From: Mycobacterium sp.
Lineage (GTDB): Bacteria; Actinomycetota; Actinomycetes; Mycobacteriales; Mycobacteriaceae
Assembly: GCA_018401645.1 (NCBI GenBank)
Contig: JAGYKK010000001.1
Coordinates: 1 to 64,000 of the forward strand
Direction of reading: 5' to 3'
Length of the DNA stretch: 64,000 nucleotides
Shown: piece after piece, positions 41,042 through 50,799 of the stretch
How positions within the stretch are numbered: the first letter of the stretch is position 1
Layout: every line of letters begins with the position of its first letter
Program-made: the position numbers and the translations under genes
Notes under the pieces: generated by a model
Seen by the model: the letters and a program-made list of their open reading frames with translations, nothing else
Database searches by the model: none
What the model was told of the DNA's origin: nothing

Positions 41042-41839
41042 ATGACCGGACCCGAAGCAGATCTCACCGGCTGGGCGTGCGAGCCATTCAGCGCAGCCGG
41101 ATTCACCCACGACGTGTACCGGAAGGGCTCCGGTCCCGGCGTAGTCCTGATTCCCGAGATGCCCGGTGTGCATCCCGGCGTGCTCGCATTGGGAAACTAT
41201 CTGGTGGACAACGGCTTCACCGTGGTTATCCCGTCGCTCTACGGCACCCCGGGCGCTCCGGCGGTGCGCGCTGGAATGGTGCCGGTGTTGTTGCGCGGGT
41301 GCGTGGCGAAGGAGTTCGCGGCGTTGGCGACCAACCGGGAACGCCCGGTGGCCAACTATCTGCGTGCGCTGGCGCGTGAAACCAACGCCACGACTCCGGG
41401 CAAGGGGGTGGGTGTCATCGGGCAGTGCTTCTCAGGTGGCTTCGCGCTGGCTGCCGCGGTGGACGACAGCGTCCTGGCCCCGGTGCTCAGCCAGCCGTCG
41501 GTACCCCTGGCATTGACGTCGAGACAGAAGCGCGATCCGGGTGTTTCGGAGCGGGAGATGAAGGTCATCGAGAAGCGCGCCGCAGAGGAGGGCCTCTGCG
41601 CGCTGGGCCTTCGATTCAGCGGTGACCCGATGGCACCCGGGGAGCGGTTCCGAACACTCAAGGATCGACTCGGGGACGCGTTCGAGGTCATCGAGATCGA
41701 CTCCTCGCCCGGCAACGCCGGCGGATTCGGCCGGATGGCGCACTCGGTACTGACCCTTGAGGTCCGCGAGACCGAAGGCCAACCGGCCTACATGGCTCGC
41801 CGGCGGGTAGTGGAATTCCTCAAAGAACGGCTGGGTTAG
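41042..41839 (+). CDS. Dienelactone hydrolase family protein
   Basis: Alpha/beta hydrolase of 265 residues. The nucleophile elbow is GVIGQCFSGGFAL, a cysteine as in dienelactone hydrolases, with an acidic residue expected near LRFSGDPMAPGERF and a histidine in GRMAHSVLTL. The N-terminal GVVLIPEMPGVHPGVLALGNYL is typical. The substrate is unknown; characterised relatives open lactones from aromatic degradation. ATG with AGGAAACCGCC. It overlaps the convergent AI-2E transporter gene by 20 bases at the 3' ends. Confidence 0.85.
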   Translation: MTGPEADLTGWACEPFSAAGFTHDVYRKGSGPGVVLIPEMPGVHPGVLALGNYLVDNGFTVVIPSLYGTPGAPAVRAGMVPVLLRGCVAKEFAALATNRERPVANYLRALARETNATTPGKGVGVIGQCFSGGFALAAAVDDSVLAPVLSQPSVPLALTSRQKRDPGVSEREMKVIEKRAAEEGLCALGLRFSGDPMAPGERFRTLKDRLGDAFEVIEIDSSPGNAGGFGRMAHSVLTLEVRETEGQPAYMARRRVVEFLKERLG

Positions 41840-43013
41840 ACACCGTCACCACCGGGGGAACAGCCGCTTCGACCGTCGGTGCCGGGGCGTTCGTTTTTTT
41901 GCGCTTGAACCACTTCCGGCGCTTGTGCTCTTCGGGCGCCTGTTCGGTATCCATTTCGACGCCCTTGTAGACCTCGAGGTAGACCGAGATCGTGGTGACG
42001 ATCATGATCATCAGCACCGGGCCCAGCACGATGCCGAAGAACCCGAACATAGCGATTCCGGAGAACACCGACAGCAGCATCAGGGCCGAATCCAGTTTCG
42101 CCTCCTTCGGCACCAGGATTGGGCGCAGGAAGTTGTCGATGTTGGTGATACCGATCAGGTGGAACAGAATGACGAATGCTCCGCCGGCGACGTTGCCGAA
42201 GATCATCATTCCGATCCCGACCGGAATCGTCACGATGCCGCTACCCAGCGGAATCAGCGACAGTGCGATCAGGAAGATCGCGATGATGAAGAAGGCATCG
42301 TGGAAGCCGGCGATGTAAATCGACAACGCGCCCAACAGACCCTGAATGGTCGCGATAATGAACTGGCCCCGGACAGCCCCGCGGACCATGGCGCCCATTT
42401 TGGCCAGATACAGGTCGGTCACCTCGACGCCGAGGGGGTTGAGTCGGCGGACCAGCATGAGCACTTCGGCCCGATTGGATAACAGCGAAATCAGCACGTA
42501 GATAAAGATGATCGCCGCGGTGATGAAGCCGATGGCTCCGCCGGCCGCGCCCTGAAGCGTCCGAAGAAGCCATTCGCCGACATTCTGCGCGGCGCTGACC
42601 ACGGGCGTGCGCAGTGAGTCCGGGGTGATCGGGGGGGTCTCAAACGGGAGCCTGCTCAACAAACTATTGACTAGGGCGACACCGCGGTCGCCGAGGGCGT
42701 TGAGGTCGGCGGTTTTCGCCCAGGCAGCAAGGCTGGTCAACATTCGCGAGACCTGAAAAGTCGCGACGGTGACGAGCAGACTCAGTGGTATCACCACGGT
42801 GCCCAGCGCGGCCAGGACAGTCAACGTGGTGGACAGACCGGCGTTCAACCGGGTGCGGAGGCGGTTGTAGACCGGGGTGAATAAGTAAGCCACGATGGCC
42901 GCGATCACCACCAGGATCAGATAGCGCCGCAGGAAGTAGGCGCCGAACAGCAGCGCGACCGCGGTGGCAACCCCGAGCGCTCGCTTCTGGCTCAGCGTGA
43001 ACTCCGTCTTCAT
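41820..43013 (-). CDS. AI-2E family transporter (Rv1101c-like)
   Basis: Membrane protein of 397 residues with about seven or eight helices in the AI-2E/PerM family arrangement: two or three N-terminal helices (ALGVATAVALLFGAYF, YLILVVIAAIVAYLFTPVY, STTLTVLAALGTVVIPLSLL), a soluble middle, then GQFIIATIQGLLGALSIYIAG, FFIIAIFLIALSLIPLGSG and the C-terminal DNFLRPILVPKEAKLDSALML. A basic, Ala/Pro-rich cytoplasmic tail ends it. Family members are putative exporters; substrates are mostly unknown. Last gene with Mtb-like order before the variable insert. Confidence 0.88.
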   Translation of the reverse strand: MKTEFTLSQKRALGVATAVALLFGAYFLRRYLILVVIAAIVAYLFTPVYNRLRTRLNAGLSTTLTVLAALGTVVIPLSLLVTVATFQVSRMLTSLAAWAKTADLNALGDRGVALVNSLLSRLPFETPPITPDSLRTPVVSAAQNVGEWLLRTLQGAAGGAIGFITAAIIFIYVLISLLSNRAEVLMLVRRLNPLGVEVTDLYLAKMGAMVRGAVRGQFIIATIQGLLGALSIYIAGFHDAFFIIAIFLIALSLIPLGSGIVTIPVGIGMMIFGNVAGGAFVILFHLIGITNIDNFLRPILVPKEAKLDSALMLLSVFSGIAMFGFFGIVLGPVLMIMIVTTISVYLEVYKGVEMDTEQAPEEHKRRKWFKRKKTNAPAPTVEAAVPPVVTVSNPAVL

Positions 43014-43024
43014 ATCCGTGCACC

Positions 43025-43862
43025 CTAACCCGGTCGGTCGACTGTCTCGCCGTCTTGGGGTCCGCTCGGGCTATGTCCCATCAGCTTCGTCAGATGCTGA
43101 TGGATGTTCGGGTAGCGCTTGAGGTGCGCCCCGCCGTTGAGGTCGAGGACCTCCCCGGTCAGCCAGGACGCCTGTGGCGAGCACAGGAACGCCACGGCGG
43201 CGGCGATCTCCTCCGGGGTACCGGCGCGGCCCAGGGCGGTGTTCTCGACGTAGTCTTCGACGACGCCGGGTATGACCGCCGCGCCCTCGGTCAGCGGGGT
43301 ATGGACGAATCCCGGCGCGACGGCATTGACCCGCACCCCGTGCGGGCCGAGTTCCAAAGCGGCGACCTGCGTGAGCATCGACAGTCCAGCTTTGGCCGCG
43401 CAATAGGCGCTCATGCCGATCGCCGGTTGGCGGGCATTGAGCGAAGTGAGCGAAACCAGCGCCGCACCGGGGGAGAAGTGCCGCCCGGCGTGCTTGATAA
43501 CCAGGAAACCGCCGGTGAGACATACATCGACGACCGACCGGAACTGCTCGGCATCAAGTTCGGTAATCAGTCCGAACCCGCTGAAGCCGGCGCAATTGAC
43601 CACGACGTGCAAGCTGCCCTCGCGGGCCACCACGCCGTCGAAAAGCGCTGAGAATAGAGGAATTAGAGCATAAGACCTCGTCGGTCACCTCGACAGGGGC
43701 CCAGGCGTGTGGCTCGCCGAGTTCGGCCGCGCACTTCGCGGCGCCGTCGGTGTTACGGTCAGCGATCGTCACCCGACAGCCTTCGGCGGCCAACGTCCGC
43801 GCGGTGGCAAGGCCGATCCCCGAGGCGCCGCCGATCACGACGGCGATGCGACCTTCGACCAT
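43025..43862 (-). pseudogene. SDR oxidoreductase, broken by an AT-rich insertion
   Basis: Short-chain dehydrogenase with the NAD(P) motif VVIGGASGIGLATARTL, then ADRNTDGAAKCAAELGEPHAWAPVEVTDE. The catalytic half follows in another frame: VVVNCAGFSGFG, SLTSLNARQPAIGMSAYCAAKAG (Ser-Tyr-Lys) and the C-terminal GEVLDLNGGAHL. A 28-base AT-rich stretch separates VTDE from ALFDGVV, and its removal restores one frame of about 270 residues. The ATG at 43862 has AGAGGA upstream. Substrate unknown. Confidence 0.75.
43649..43676. other. 28-bp AT-rich insertion inside the SDR gene
   Basis: Eighteen of 28 bases are A or T in otherwise GC-rich coding DNA. It contains an imperfect tandem pair, GAATAGAG (43652-43659) and GAATTAGAG (43660-43668). 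Its length leaves remainder one on division by three, which explains the frame change, and deleting it joins GACGAG to GCGCTTTTCGAC in frame. Origin unknown. Confidence 0.6.
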
Positions 43863-43969
43863 CGGGATCCTCTCGCAGCCAGGGGTGTTCCGAGGGCTCA
43901 TCTTGCCCGACATCGAGGCCTGCGGCCCGGATCGGGGTAGCGGTTTCTGTCAGTCCGAGTGTTTATCAT

Positions 43970-43985
43970 TCGAACATGAATTCGA
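43970..43985. promoter_or_regulatory. LexA (SOS) box overlapping the start codon of the DUF222/HNH gene
   Basis: TCGAAC-ATGA-ATTCGA matches the mycobacterial LexA consensus TCGAAC-N4-GTTCGA at 11 of 12 defined positions. The ATG start codon lies in the spacer, the arrangement I recall for 13E12-family genes of Mtb, which are DNA-damage inducible. Confidence 0.75.
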
Positions 43986-45298
43986 TTTTGGAAGCGGTGG
44001 ATGCCTTTGAGCGGGCGCTCGATGTGCTGGGGGCCGCTGATTGGACTCAGGTGGGCGATGGTGAGCGGGTGGGTCTGTTGGATCGGTGGGAGACCTGTGT
44101 TCGTCGTCAGCGTGCGGTGTCGCACGCGGTGATTCATGGTCTTGATGCGGCGGGTTGGGGGCTCCGGTGGCGGTGGTGGTGGCCGATGTGTTGCGGATCA
44201 GTCGCAGTGGGCGCGCCGTCAGTGCGTGATGCCGAGCAGTTGGCGCCGCGGACCAGCCTGAGCGGACAACTGTTGCCGCCGGTGCTGCCGGCCACCGCGG
44301 CCGCCTGGGCGGCCAGTGCTGGATCCCGAGCATTTGCGCACGATTCGAAGTTCCTTGCGGGGTTGCCCGATCACGTTGGTCCCGGGTGGCTGAGTACTGC
44401 CAGGCGTTGCTGGCCGAGAAGGCTGCGCTGTTGCGTCCGGATCAGTTGGAGAGGTGGTGGCGGATGGTTGACATCACCGTCAACCCCGATGGGGTGTTCT
44501 CTGATGAGGATCGGGCCGCAAGCGGGGCTTTGTCTGGTGTGGTCGGCAACGCTCTGACGGGATGAGTGTGGGGAAGTTGTTCGCGACCCCACAGTTGCGA
44601 ACGATGGTGGAGGCGTGGTGTGCGAAGTTCGCCGCGCCCGGGATGTCTGTCCCGCTGACGCTGACAGTCACCGGGGAGCCAAACAGTGCGGTCGCTGATC
44701 GTGATGACCGCAGTCATGCCCAGCGCCAGCACGATGCGTTGGCGGCGTTGGTCCCGTGGGCAACTCGGTGATCCCGAAACTTGGCACGCACAACGGATTG
44801 CCTGTCACGATCATCGCCACGGCGACGCTGGAGCAGTTGCAGAGCGGTGCCGGGGTCGCGGTCACCGCCGGCAGGACCCTGCTGCCGATGCGGGATCTGA
44901 TCCGGATGGCCAGCCACGCTTACCACTACCTGTGCGTGTTCGATAAACATACGCAGCGGCCGTTGTATCTGGGCCGGAGCAAACGCATTGCCACCGCCGA
45001 TCAGCGGATTGTGTTGCACGCCCTGGTGCGGGGTTGTACCGCACCGGGCTGTGACGTGCCCGGTTACTTCACCGAGGTGCACCACACCGACGAATGGGCC
45101 GATGGCGGGGCGACCGATATCGATAAACTCACCCTCGCCTGCACATCCGACCACGGCCTCATCACACCCGGCGGCTGGCAAACCCGAATACGCCCCGACG
45201 GCACATGCGAATGGATCCCCCCACCGGGCTCACCCCAACGCGGCGGCACCAACACCTTCCACCACCCCGAACGATTCCTCGACAATGACGGTCCGTGA
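43976..45298 (+). pseudogene. DUF222/HNH (13E12 repeat family) protein, degenerate
   Basis: Pieces of one protein of about 440 residues are spread over three frames: the N-terminal LEAVDAFERALDVLGAADW and ETCVRRQRAVSHAVIHGLDA, then APVAVVVADVLRISRS, VRDAEQLAPRTSLSGQLLPP, KFLAGLPDHVGPG, KLFATPQLRTMVEAWCAKF, and the C-terminal HNH nuclease domain RGCTAPGCDVPGYFTEVHHTDEW followed by LTLACTSDHGL. At least four indels are required. The 13E12 family is a repetitive, mobile-like DUF222/HNH family. The HNH end itself is intact. Probably inactive if the sequence is right. Confidence 0.75.
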
Positions 45299-45305
45299 GA
45301 CGCGG

Positions 45306-45539
45306 TCAGTCCCCATCGGTCTCGGCCGCGGCCAGTGCTGCCTCGATGCGCGCTCGCGCCCCGGCCAGATGTTCTCCGCAGCGGGCGGCCAATTCCTCGC
45401 CTCGTTCCCAGAGTCGCAGCGACGCATCGAGATCGAGGCCACCCTGTTCGAGGACTCGAACCACCTCGACCAGTTCGTCGCGGCACTGTTCGTAATCCAA
45501 TTCACCGACGGGCGTCGGCCGGTCAGGCTGATCGCTCAC
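45306..45539 (-). CDS. xseB: Exodeoxyribonuclease VII small subunit XseB
   Basis: Protein of 77 residues. The core [41 protein letters not shown] is the helical hairpin of XseB, and several copies bind the XseA C-terminus. ExoVII degrades single-stranded DNA to oligonucleotides in repair. The GTG start overlaps the xseA stop by four bases, so translation is coupled. The frame is open far upstream through xseA, but only this part is XseB-like. Confidence 0.93.
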   Translation of the reverse strand: MSDQPDRPTPVGELDYEQCRDELVEVVRVLEQGGLDLDASLRLWERGEELAARCGEHLAGARARIEAALAAAETDGD

Positions 45540-46783
45540 GGTGTCTCGGCCCGTCCGGTGCTCACAGCGCCGACCGCGCCATCGGAAAGCCGGATTCGAA
45601 GTGCGACGCCAGCCGGTGCGTCGGCCGTCGAGCGCAGGATCGATACCGAGCCAGACCCCGGGTCGTCGACTCGCTGGACGACGGCGTAACCGCGGGCCAA
45701 TGTGGCGGCCGGGCCCAGGGTGGTCAGCCGCGCCCCCAGATGCCCGACGCGATCGGTCTCTGCGGCCACCAGACGTTTGATATCGCGACGCGCCGCTGCC
45801 TGGGCCCGGCTCACCTCGCCGGCCCGGTCGGTGACCATCCGCATCGGGTCGGCGAGGACCGGTCGGTTGCGCAAGTGCGTCAAAGCATGTGCCTCCCGGC
45901 CCACCCAACTGCGCAGCGCCCGGCCACCGCGCTGCCGCAATTCGCCGACCAGGGCGATCTCTGCCCGCGCGTCGGGAACCACCTTCTTGGCGGCATCGGT
46001 CGGGGTGGCCGCGCGGACATCGGCAACCAGGTCGCACAGCGGATTGTCGGGTTCGTGGCCGACGGCACTGACCACCGGCGTCCGGCAGGCCACGATCGCG
46101 CGGCACAGCGTCTCGTCGGAGAACGGCAGCAGATCCTCGGCGCTGCCCCCGCCGCGGGCGATGACGATGACGTCCACCTCCGGGTCGGCGTCGAGAGCAC
46201 CGAGCGCCTCGACGATCTGGGCCACCGCAGTCGGTCCCTGCACCGCGGTGTTACGAATCGCGAAGCGCACACCCGGCCAGCGGGCTCCAGCCACCGTCGT
46301 GACGTCGTGCTCCGCCGCCCCGCCGCGTCCGGTGATCAAACCGACCAGATTAGGCAGGAACGGAAGTGGGCGTTTGAGTCGCGGATCGAACAGGCCCTCG
46401 GCGTCGAGCAGTTTGCGGAGTCGCTCAATCCGTTCCAGCAGTTGACCGAGGCCGACCGCGCGGATTTCGCTGATCCGCAACGAGAACGAGCCACGGCCGG
46501 TGTAGAACTGCGGTTTGCCGCACATCACGACCTGGGTGCCCTCGGTGAGCTTGATCGGCGCCCTGTGAACCAGCGTCGCGTTGCAGCTGACGTTCAGCGA
46601 CATGTCGGCCGCCGGGTCGCGCAGCACCATGTAGGCGGTTGTGTTGCGAACTTTGATCTCGGTGAGCTGACCCTCGACCCAGACGACGCCCAGCCGCTCT
46701 ATCCAACTGGCCACGCGGATGGCAACCGCGCGAACCGGGAACGGGTTCTCAGCGGCACTGCCGGGAGCGGGCGCACTCGTCAC
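45536..46783 (-). CDS. xseA: Exodeoxyribonuclease VII large subunit XseA
   Basis: Protein of 415 residues. An N-terminal OB-fold ([41 protein letters not shown]) precedes the catalytic domain with [55 protein letters not shown] and a helical C-terminal region. GTG start at 46783 overlaps the stop of the upstream lipid-droplet-protein gene by four bases. Order is lipid-droplet protein, xseA, xseB, as I recall in Mtb. Confidence 0.95.
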   Translation of the reverse strand: MTSAPAPGSAAENPFPVRAVAIRVASWIERLGVVWVEGQLTEIKVRNTTAYMVLRDPAADMSLNVSCNATLVHRAPIKLTEGTQVVMCGKPQFYTGRGSFSLRISEIRAVGLGQLLERIERLRKLLDAEGLFDPRLKRPLPFLPNLVGLITGRGGAAEHDVTTVAGARWPGVRFAIRNTAVQGPTAVAQIVEALGALDADPEVDVIVIARGGGSAEDLLPFSDETLCRAIVACRTPVVSAVGHEPDNPLCDLVADVRAATPTDAAKKVVPDARAEIALVGELRQRGGRALRSWVGREAHALTHLRNRPVLADPMRMVTDRAGEVSRAQAAARRDIKRLVAAETDRVGHLGARLTTLGPAATLARGYAVVQRVDDPGSGSVSILRSTADAPAGVALRIRLSDGAVGAVSTGRAETP

Positions 46784-47399
46784 TTGGCGGTCGCGCGGGT
46801 GATCCTGTTGGCCAACAGGGTCTGGAATGGGGCGCGGGCCCGGGACTGCTCCTCAAAGGCCAGCAGTGCCTTCAGGTCGGACACGCTCAGCGAAGGCATA
46901 CGGGCGCGGAGTTGGGCCAGCGTCAGCGACGAGTAGTCGAGATCACGCTCGCGCAGCCTCCGCCCGTCTCGTCCACCGCCGGTTTGGCGGGCGCCTTACG
47001 CGCCGCCTTTTTGGTCGGTCTCGCGGGTCTGGGTTTGGCGGCACCCCTGGCGGGACGTTCGGTTTCCTCCTCGCCGTCGGCCACTGAGTACAGCGCGAAG
47101 CGACCCTCGGTTCGGCGCTCTCCGTCACCGGGGCCGGAGGGTCCCGGTCCGTCAAGATCCTCGTCGAACGTCGCCCACTCGGGCTGTTCGTCCTTGGGCG
47201 GGAAAAGACCCTCGAGGGCCGAGTCGCCCTTGATCGCGAGGTCGGCCAGGTCCTGCTGCATTTTCATGACCATCTGCGCGACGTTGCTGGCCAGCGTCAT
47301 CGGGTACATGACGATGGTTTGGGGCAGCTTGAGGGTCTCTTCAATGGCGGTCACGGCCGCGCCGACGATCAGACGGACCCCGTATGGTGCGGTTGCCAT
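46780..47399 (-). pseudogene. Lipid droplet-associated protein (Rv1109c-like), frameshifted
   Basis: The N-terminal part APYGVRLIVGAAVTAIEETLKLPQTIVMYPMTL and KDEQPEWATFDEDL, then RRTEGRFALYSV, match Rv1109c as I remember it. After the Lys/Pro/Ala-rich linker the frame changes near 46955-46962; one more base in a G-run gives RLRERDLDYSSLTLAQLRAR and the conserved end [17 protein letters not shown], with the TGA overlapping the xseA GTG. The ATG at 47399 is preferred because TACTCT ends seven bases upstream of it; an upstream ATG at 47456 would collide with the ispH start. Confidence 0.78.
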
Positions 47400-47454
47400 G
47401 CGCTCCAGAGTACGACTGGTGACCAGGCGCGGGGCGAGAACGTAGGCTGATTCC

Positions 47455-48453
47455 ATGCCGCCAACCGTCGATATGGGGATTCCCGGCACCACCGGCCGGC
47501 CCGAGCAGTCTGGGGACAAACGCATCCTGTTGGCCGAACCGCGCGGGTACTGCGCCGGCGTCGACCGTGCCGTCGAGACCGTCGAACGCGCTCTCGAAAA
47601 GCATGGGGCCCCGGTCTACGTGCGCCATGAGATCGTGCACAACCGGCACGTCGTCGAGACACTGGCCGCTGCCGGTGCTGTTTTTGTTGACGAGGCCGAC
47701 GAGGTACCTGAGGGCGCGACCGTGGTCTTCTCAGCCCACGGCGTGGCTCCGACCGTCCATGCATTGGCAGCCGAGCGCAACCTAGCCGTGATCGACGCCA
47801 CCTGCCCATTGGTGACCAAGGTGCACAACGAGGCCAAGCGGTTTGCCCGCGAGGACTACGACATCCTCCTTATCGGCCACGAGGGCCACGAGGAAGTCAT
47901 CGGTACCGCCGGCGAGGCCCCCGACCATGTGCAACTGGTGGATGGACCCGAAGGGGTCGAAAACGTCACCGTGCGTGACACAAGCAAGGTCATCTGGCTG
48001 TCGCAGACCACCCTCAGCGTCGACGAGACCATGGAAACCGTTGCCCGCCTGCGCAAGCGGTTTCCCACCCTGCAGGACCCGCCGAGCGACGATATCTGCT
48101 ACGCCACACAGAACCGCCAGGTTGCGGTGAAGGCAATGGCCCCGGAGTGCGATCTCGTGATTGTGGTCGGATCCCGTAATTCTTCGAACTCCGTGCGGCT
48201 AGTAGAGGTGGCTCTCGGCGCGGGCGCTGACGCCGCTCACCTCGTCGACTACGCCGAGGACATCGACGAGGACTGGCTGGAGGACGTAGGAACCGTCGGC
48301 GTCACGTCTGGAGCATCTGTGCCGGAGATTCTGGTTCGCGGGGTTCTAGAGCGGCTCGCTGAATTCGGCTACGGCACTGTGCAAACCGTGACCACAGCCA
48401 ACGAGACCTTGGTTTTCGCGCTGCCCCGAGAGATCCGCCGACCGAAGTCGTGA
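47455..48453 (+). CDS. ispH: 4-hydroxy-3-methylbut-2-enyl diphosphate reductase IspH (LytB2)
   Basis: Iron-sulfur enzyme of 332 residues making IPP and DMAPP in the last step of the MEP pathway. The three cluster cysteines are in [26 protein letters not shown] and [11 protein letters not shown]; the catalytic glutamate lies in [10 protein letters not shown]-proximal and TTLSVDETM-type segments, and [16 protein letters not shown] is conserved. TAGGCT (47443-47448) ends six bases before the ATG, a leaderless layout. The N-terminal [10 protein letters not shown] matches the Mtb start. Confidence 0.95.
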   Translation: MPPTVDMGIPGTTGRPEQSGDKRILLAEPRGYCAGVDRAVETVERALEKHGAPVYVRHEIVHNRHVVETLAAAGAVFVDEADEVPEGATVVFSAHGVAPTVHALAAERNLAVIDATCPLVTKVHNEAKRFAREDYDILLIGHEGHEEVIGTAGEAPDHVQLVDGPEGVENVTVRDTSKVIWLSQTTLSVDETMETVARLRKRFPTLQDPPSDDICYATQNRQVAVKAMAPECDLVIVVGSRNSSNSVRLVEVALGAGADAAHLVDYAEDIDEDWLEDVGTVGVTSGASVPEILVRGVLERLAEFGYGTVQTVTTANETLVFALPREIRRPKS

Positions 48454-48457
48454 CGCG

Positions 48458-49564
48458 CTAGCGGCCGGATCGATTCCGGTAGCTGTCCCGCTCGTCGACT
48501 TCGGGTGGATCGGAATCCCGATAGCGCACCCGCGAAACGGGATGGTGCGTCCCTGAGGAACCGCCGACACCCGGACGCCGCCGAGGCTCATTCGGTGGGT
48601 AGGGCGGGTACGGCTCGCGAGACGGGTATCCCCGGGCGGACTCGTAGGGCTCGGTGCGACCGGCGCGGCCCGTCCTCGGTGGGTACCGGTCCCGATCGTC
48701 CCGTGGCCCTCGGGCACCGCGTCGCGGCGGCGGAGGCGTGCGACCGGGCTCCTGTGTCGACCGGGGCCTGCGGCGCGGCGGCGCAGGTTCGTCACGGGGC
48801 GCCTCCGCGGCGCGGGTTCGTCCACGGGGCGCCTCCGCGGCGCGGGTTCGCCCAGGGGCGCCTCCGCGGCGCGGGGCGGCCGTCAAACTCCTCGAGCGGA
48901 CGACGGGCGTGCCGGGGCCGCGCGGACACCAGTTCCGGTGGCCAGCGCGCCGGGCGTCGGCTGCCCGTCGGCGCACGGTCGGTCCCGCGCCGCGGTTGGG
49001 CCGCCCGGGGCAGGCTTCGCGCGCCGCCGCCCTGGAACGCGTGAATGCCGTTGACAGGGCCGCCGCGAGCCCGGCGAATCTGCTGGGAGTTGCCGACTGC
49101 GGGGCCGCGGTGGTCTCGGCCGCGGTCGCATCGCCAGTTGGTGATGTCGCGAGAAACCAACGCGACATTCCGACCAGGAGCGCGGCGGCGGAGGTGAACA
49201 GCATCAGGGGGAAGCGTTCGATCAGGGGATATCCGCAGGTGATCAGGATATCTTTCAGCCCGCTGAGTTCTGCGCTGTGAAAAAGAAAGTAGGCCAGCGG
49301 AATAGCCACGAACAACAGCAGCGGCGGTTGAACCACGGCAGTGAAGATGCTCGACTGCCGCACCGCCAGCGCGGCACCGATACAACCCAGGGCGAAGAAG
49401 GCGGCGAACGTGGCGCCGAGTTCTTGGTGGCCGGCACCGGCCTCGATCGCCACACCGAGCAGCGTCGCGCTCACCGCGATCAACACCGCTCCCCACCACG
49501 GCACTCCCGCACGTCGGGGGAACGCGGATCGCAGATCGTCTGCGGCCGCGCACTGGGCTGGCAC
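48458..49564 (-). CDS. DUF6542-type membrane protein with long Arg/Pro-rich tail (Rv1111c-like)
   Basis: Protein of 368 residues. About four helices in the first 160 residues (WWGAVLIAVSATLLGVAIE, LGATFAAFFALGCIGAALAV, QPPLLLFVAIPLAYFLFHSA, FPLMLFTSAAALLVGMSRW) form the DUF6542 domain. The rest is a very basic, disordered Arg/Pro/Ala tail of about 200 residues with tandem repeats and a Tyr/Pro-rich end (YPSREPYPPYPPNEP). GTG at 49564 is preferred: TACGGT on this strand ends six bases upstream. Function unknown. The tail may bind nucleic acid or acidic polymers, which is only inference from charge. Confidence 0.78.
   Translation of the reverse strand: MPAQCAAADDLRSAFPRRAGVPWWGAVLIAVSATLLGVAIEAGAGHQELGATFAAFFALGCIGAALAVRQSSIFTAVVQPPLLLFVAIPLAYFLFHSAELSGLKDILITCGYPLIERFPLMLFTSAAALLVGMSRWFLATSPTGDATAAETTAAPQSATPSRFAGLAAALSTAFTRSRAAAREACPGRPNRGAGPTVRRRAADARRAGHRNWCPRGPGTPVVRSRSLTAAPRRGGAPGRTRAAEAPRGRTRAAEAPRDEPAPPRRRPRSTQEPGRTPPPPRRGARGPRDDRDRYPPRTGRAGRTEPYESARGYPSREPYPPYPPNEPRRRPGVGGSSGTHHPVSRVRYRDSDPPEVDERDSYRNRSGR
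48794..48879. repeat. 30-bp tandem repeats in the DUF6542-protein gene
   Basis: Units at 48794-48823 and 48824-48853 differ by one base; a third at 48854 lacks one C and is truncated. On the coding (minus) strand they encode GRTRAAEAPR-like decapeptides. Confidence 0.85.
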
Positions 49565-49680
49565 TCCTAGACCGTACCGGCTCAAGACACTGGCGGGCGG
49601 CGGCGTGATTCCCGTGTCGCTGCGTTCCCGCCCCGCGGTGCCGTTGCTGCGACAAGCCGTCCCCCTAGACTCTTGAACCT

Positions 49681-50760
49681 GTGAGCCTCAGCCTGGGAAT
49701 CGTCGGTCTGCCCAACGTCGGTAAATCAACGCTGTTCAATGCGCTGACCCGTAATAACGTGCTGGCGGCCAACTACCCCTTCGCGACCATCGAGCCCAAC
49801 GAGGGGATGGTGAGCGTGCCCGACGACCGGCTCCAGCGGATCACGAAATACATTCCGCCACAGAAGGTGATCCCCGCGGCGCTCAAGCTCGTCGACATCG
49901 CCGGCATCGTCAAGGGCGCCTCCGAAGGCGCTGGTCTCGGTAACAAGTTCTTGGCTAACATCCGCGAGTGCGATGCCATCTGCCAGGTAGTCCGGGTCTT
50001 TGCGGACGACGACGTCGTCCACGTCGACGGCCAGGTCGACCCTAAATCCGATATCGAGGTCATCGAGACCGAACTCATCCTCGCCGACATGCAAACCCTC
50101 GAGCGTGCGGTGCCCAGACTGGAGAAGGAGGCCCGCAACAACAAGGACCGCAAACCGGTCTACGAGGCCGCGATTGCGGCCCAGCAGTTGTTGGACGGTG
50201 GCACCACAGTGTTCGCGGCCGGGCACAAGGTCGACTCCGCAGTGCTACGTGAGTTGAACCTGTTGACTACCAAGCCGTTTCTCTACGTGTTCAACGCCGA
50301 CGAGTCGGTGCTCGGTGATGAGGTCAGGATCGCTGAACTGCGTGCCCTCGTCGCTCCCGCCGACGCGGTGTTTCTCGATGCGAAGATCGAGTCCGAGCTT
50401 CAGGAACTCGACGACGAATCCGCCGCGGAGCTGCTGGAGTCGATCGGACAGCATGAGCGGGGCCTTGATTCGCTGGCCCGTGCCGGGTTCCACACTCTCA
50501 AACTGCAAACGTATCTGACCGCGGGTCCCAAGGAGGCGCGGGCCTGGGTGATCCATCAGGGCGATACCGCGCCTAAAGCCGCCGGAGTCATTCACACCGA
50601 TTTCGAAAAGGGCTTCATCAAGGCTGAGGTGGTGTCCTTCGCCGACTTGACGGCGGCCGGATCGATGGCGGCGGCCAAGGCGGCCGGGAAGGTCCGAATT
50701 GAGGGTAAGGACTACCTGATGTCGGACGGCGACGTGGTCGAGTTTCGTTTCAACGTTTGA
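49681..50760 (+). CDS. ychF: Redox-regulated ATPase YchF (Obg family)
   Basis: P-loop protein of 359 residues that hydrolyses ATP, unlike its Obg relatives, and associates with ribosomes. G1 is [18 protein letters not shown]3-like [18 protein letters not shown], a coiled-coil insert follows, and the C-terminal TGS domain has the conserved [19 protein letters not shown] and [19 protein letters not shown]. The GTG start follows TAGACT by nine bases. Divergent from the DUF6542 gene. Placement after ispH agrees with Mtb Rv1112. Confidence 0.95.
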   Translation: MSLSLGIVGLPNVGKSTLFNALTRNNVLAANYPFATIEPNEGMVSVPDDRLQRITKYIPPQKVIPAALKLVDIAGIVKGASEGAGLGNKFLANIRECDAICQVVRVFADDDVVHVDGQVDPKSDIEVIETELILADMQTLERAVPRLEKEARNNKDRKPVYEAAIAAQQLLDGGTTVFAAGHKVDSAVLRELNLLTTKPFLYVFNADESVLGDEVRIAELRALVAPADAVFLDAKIESELQELDDESAAELLESIGQHERGLDSLARAGFHTLKLQTYLTAGPKEARAWVIHQGDTAPKAAGVIHTDFEKGFIKAEVVSFADLTAAGSMAAAKAAGKVRIEGKDYLMSDGDVVEFRFNV

Positions 50761-50787
50761 CTTTCAGGCTGCGCTGGGGAAGCCCGG

Positions 50788-50793
50788 TACGTT
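50788..50793 (+). promoter_or_regulatory. -10 box TACGTT for the Dps gene
   Basis: TACGTT ends six bases before the ATG at 50800, predicting a leaderless transcript separate from ychF. Confidence 0.4.
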
Positions 50794-50799
50794 GGGGTC

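Noticed and set aside
47454-47457. Start codons of ispH and the divergent lipid-droplet-protein gene overlapping as CATG
   Set aside because: The upstream ATG at 47456 is not needed: the remembered Mtb protein starts close to APYGVRL, and TACTCT sits seven bases before the ATG at 47399.
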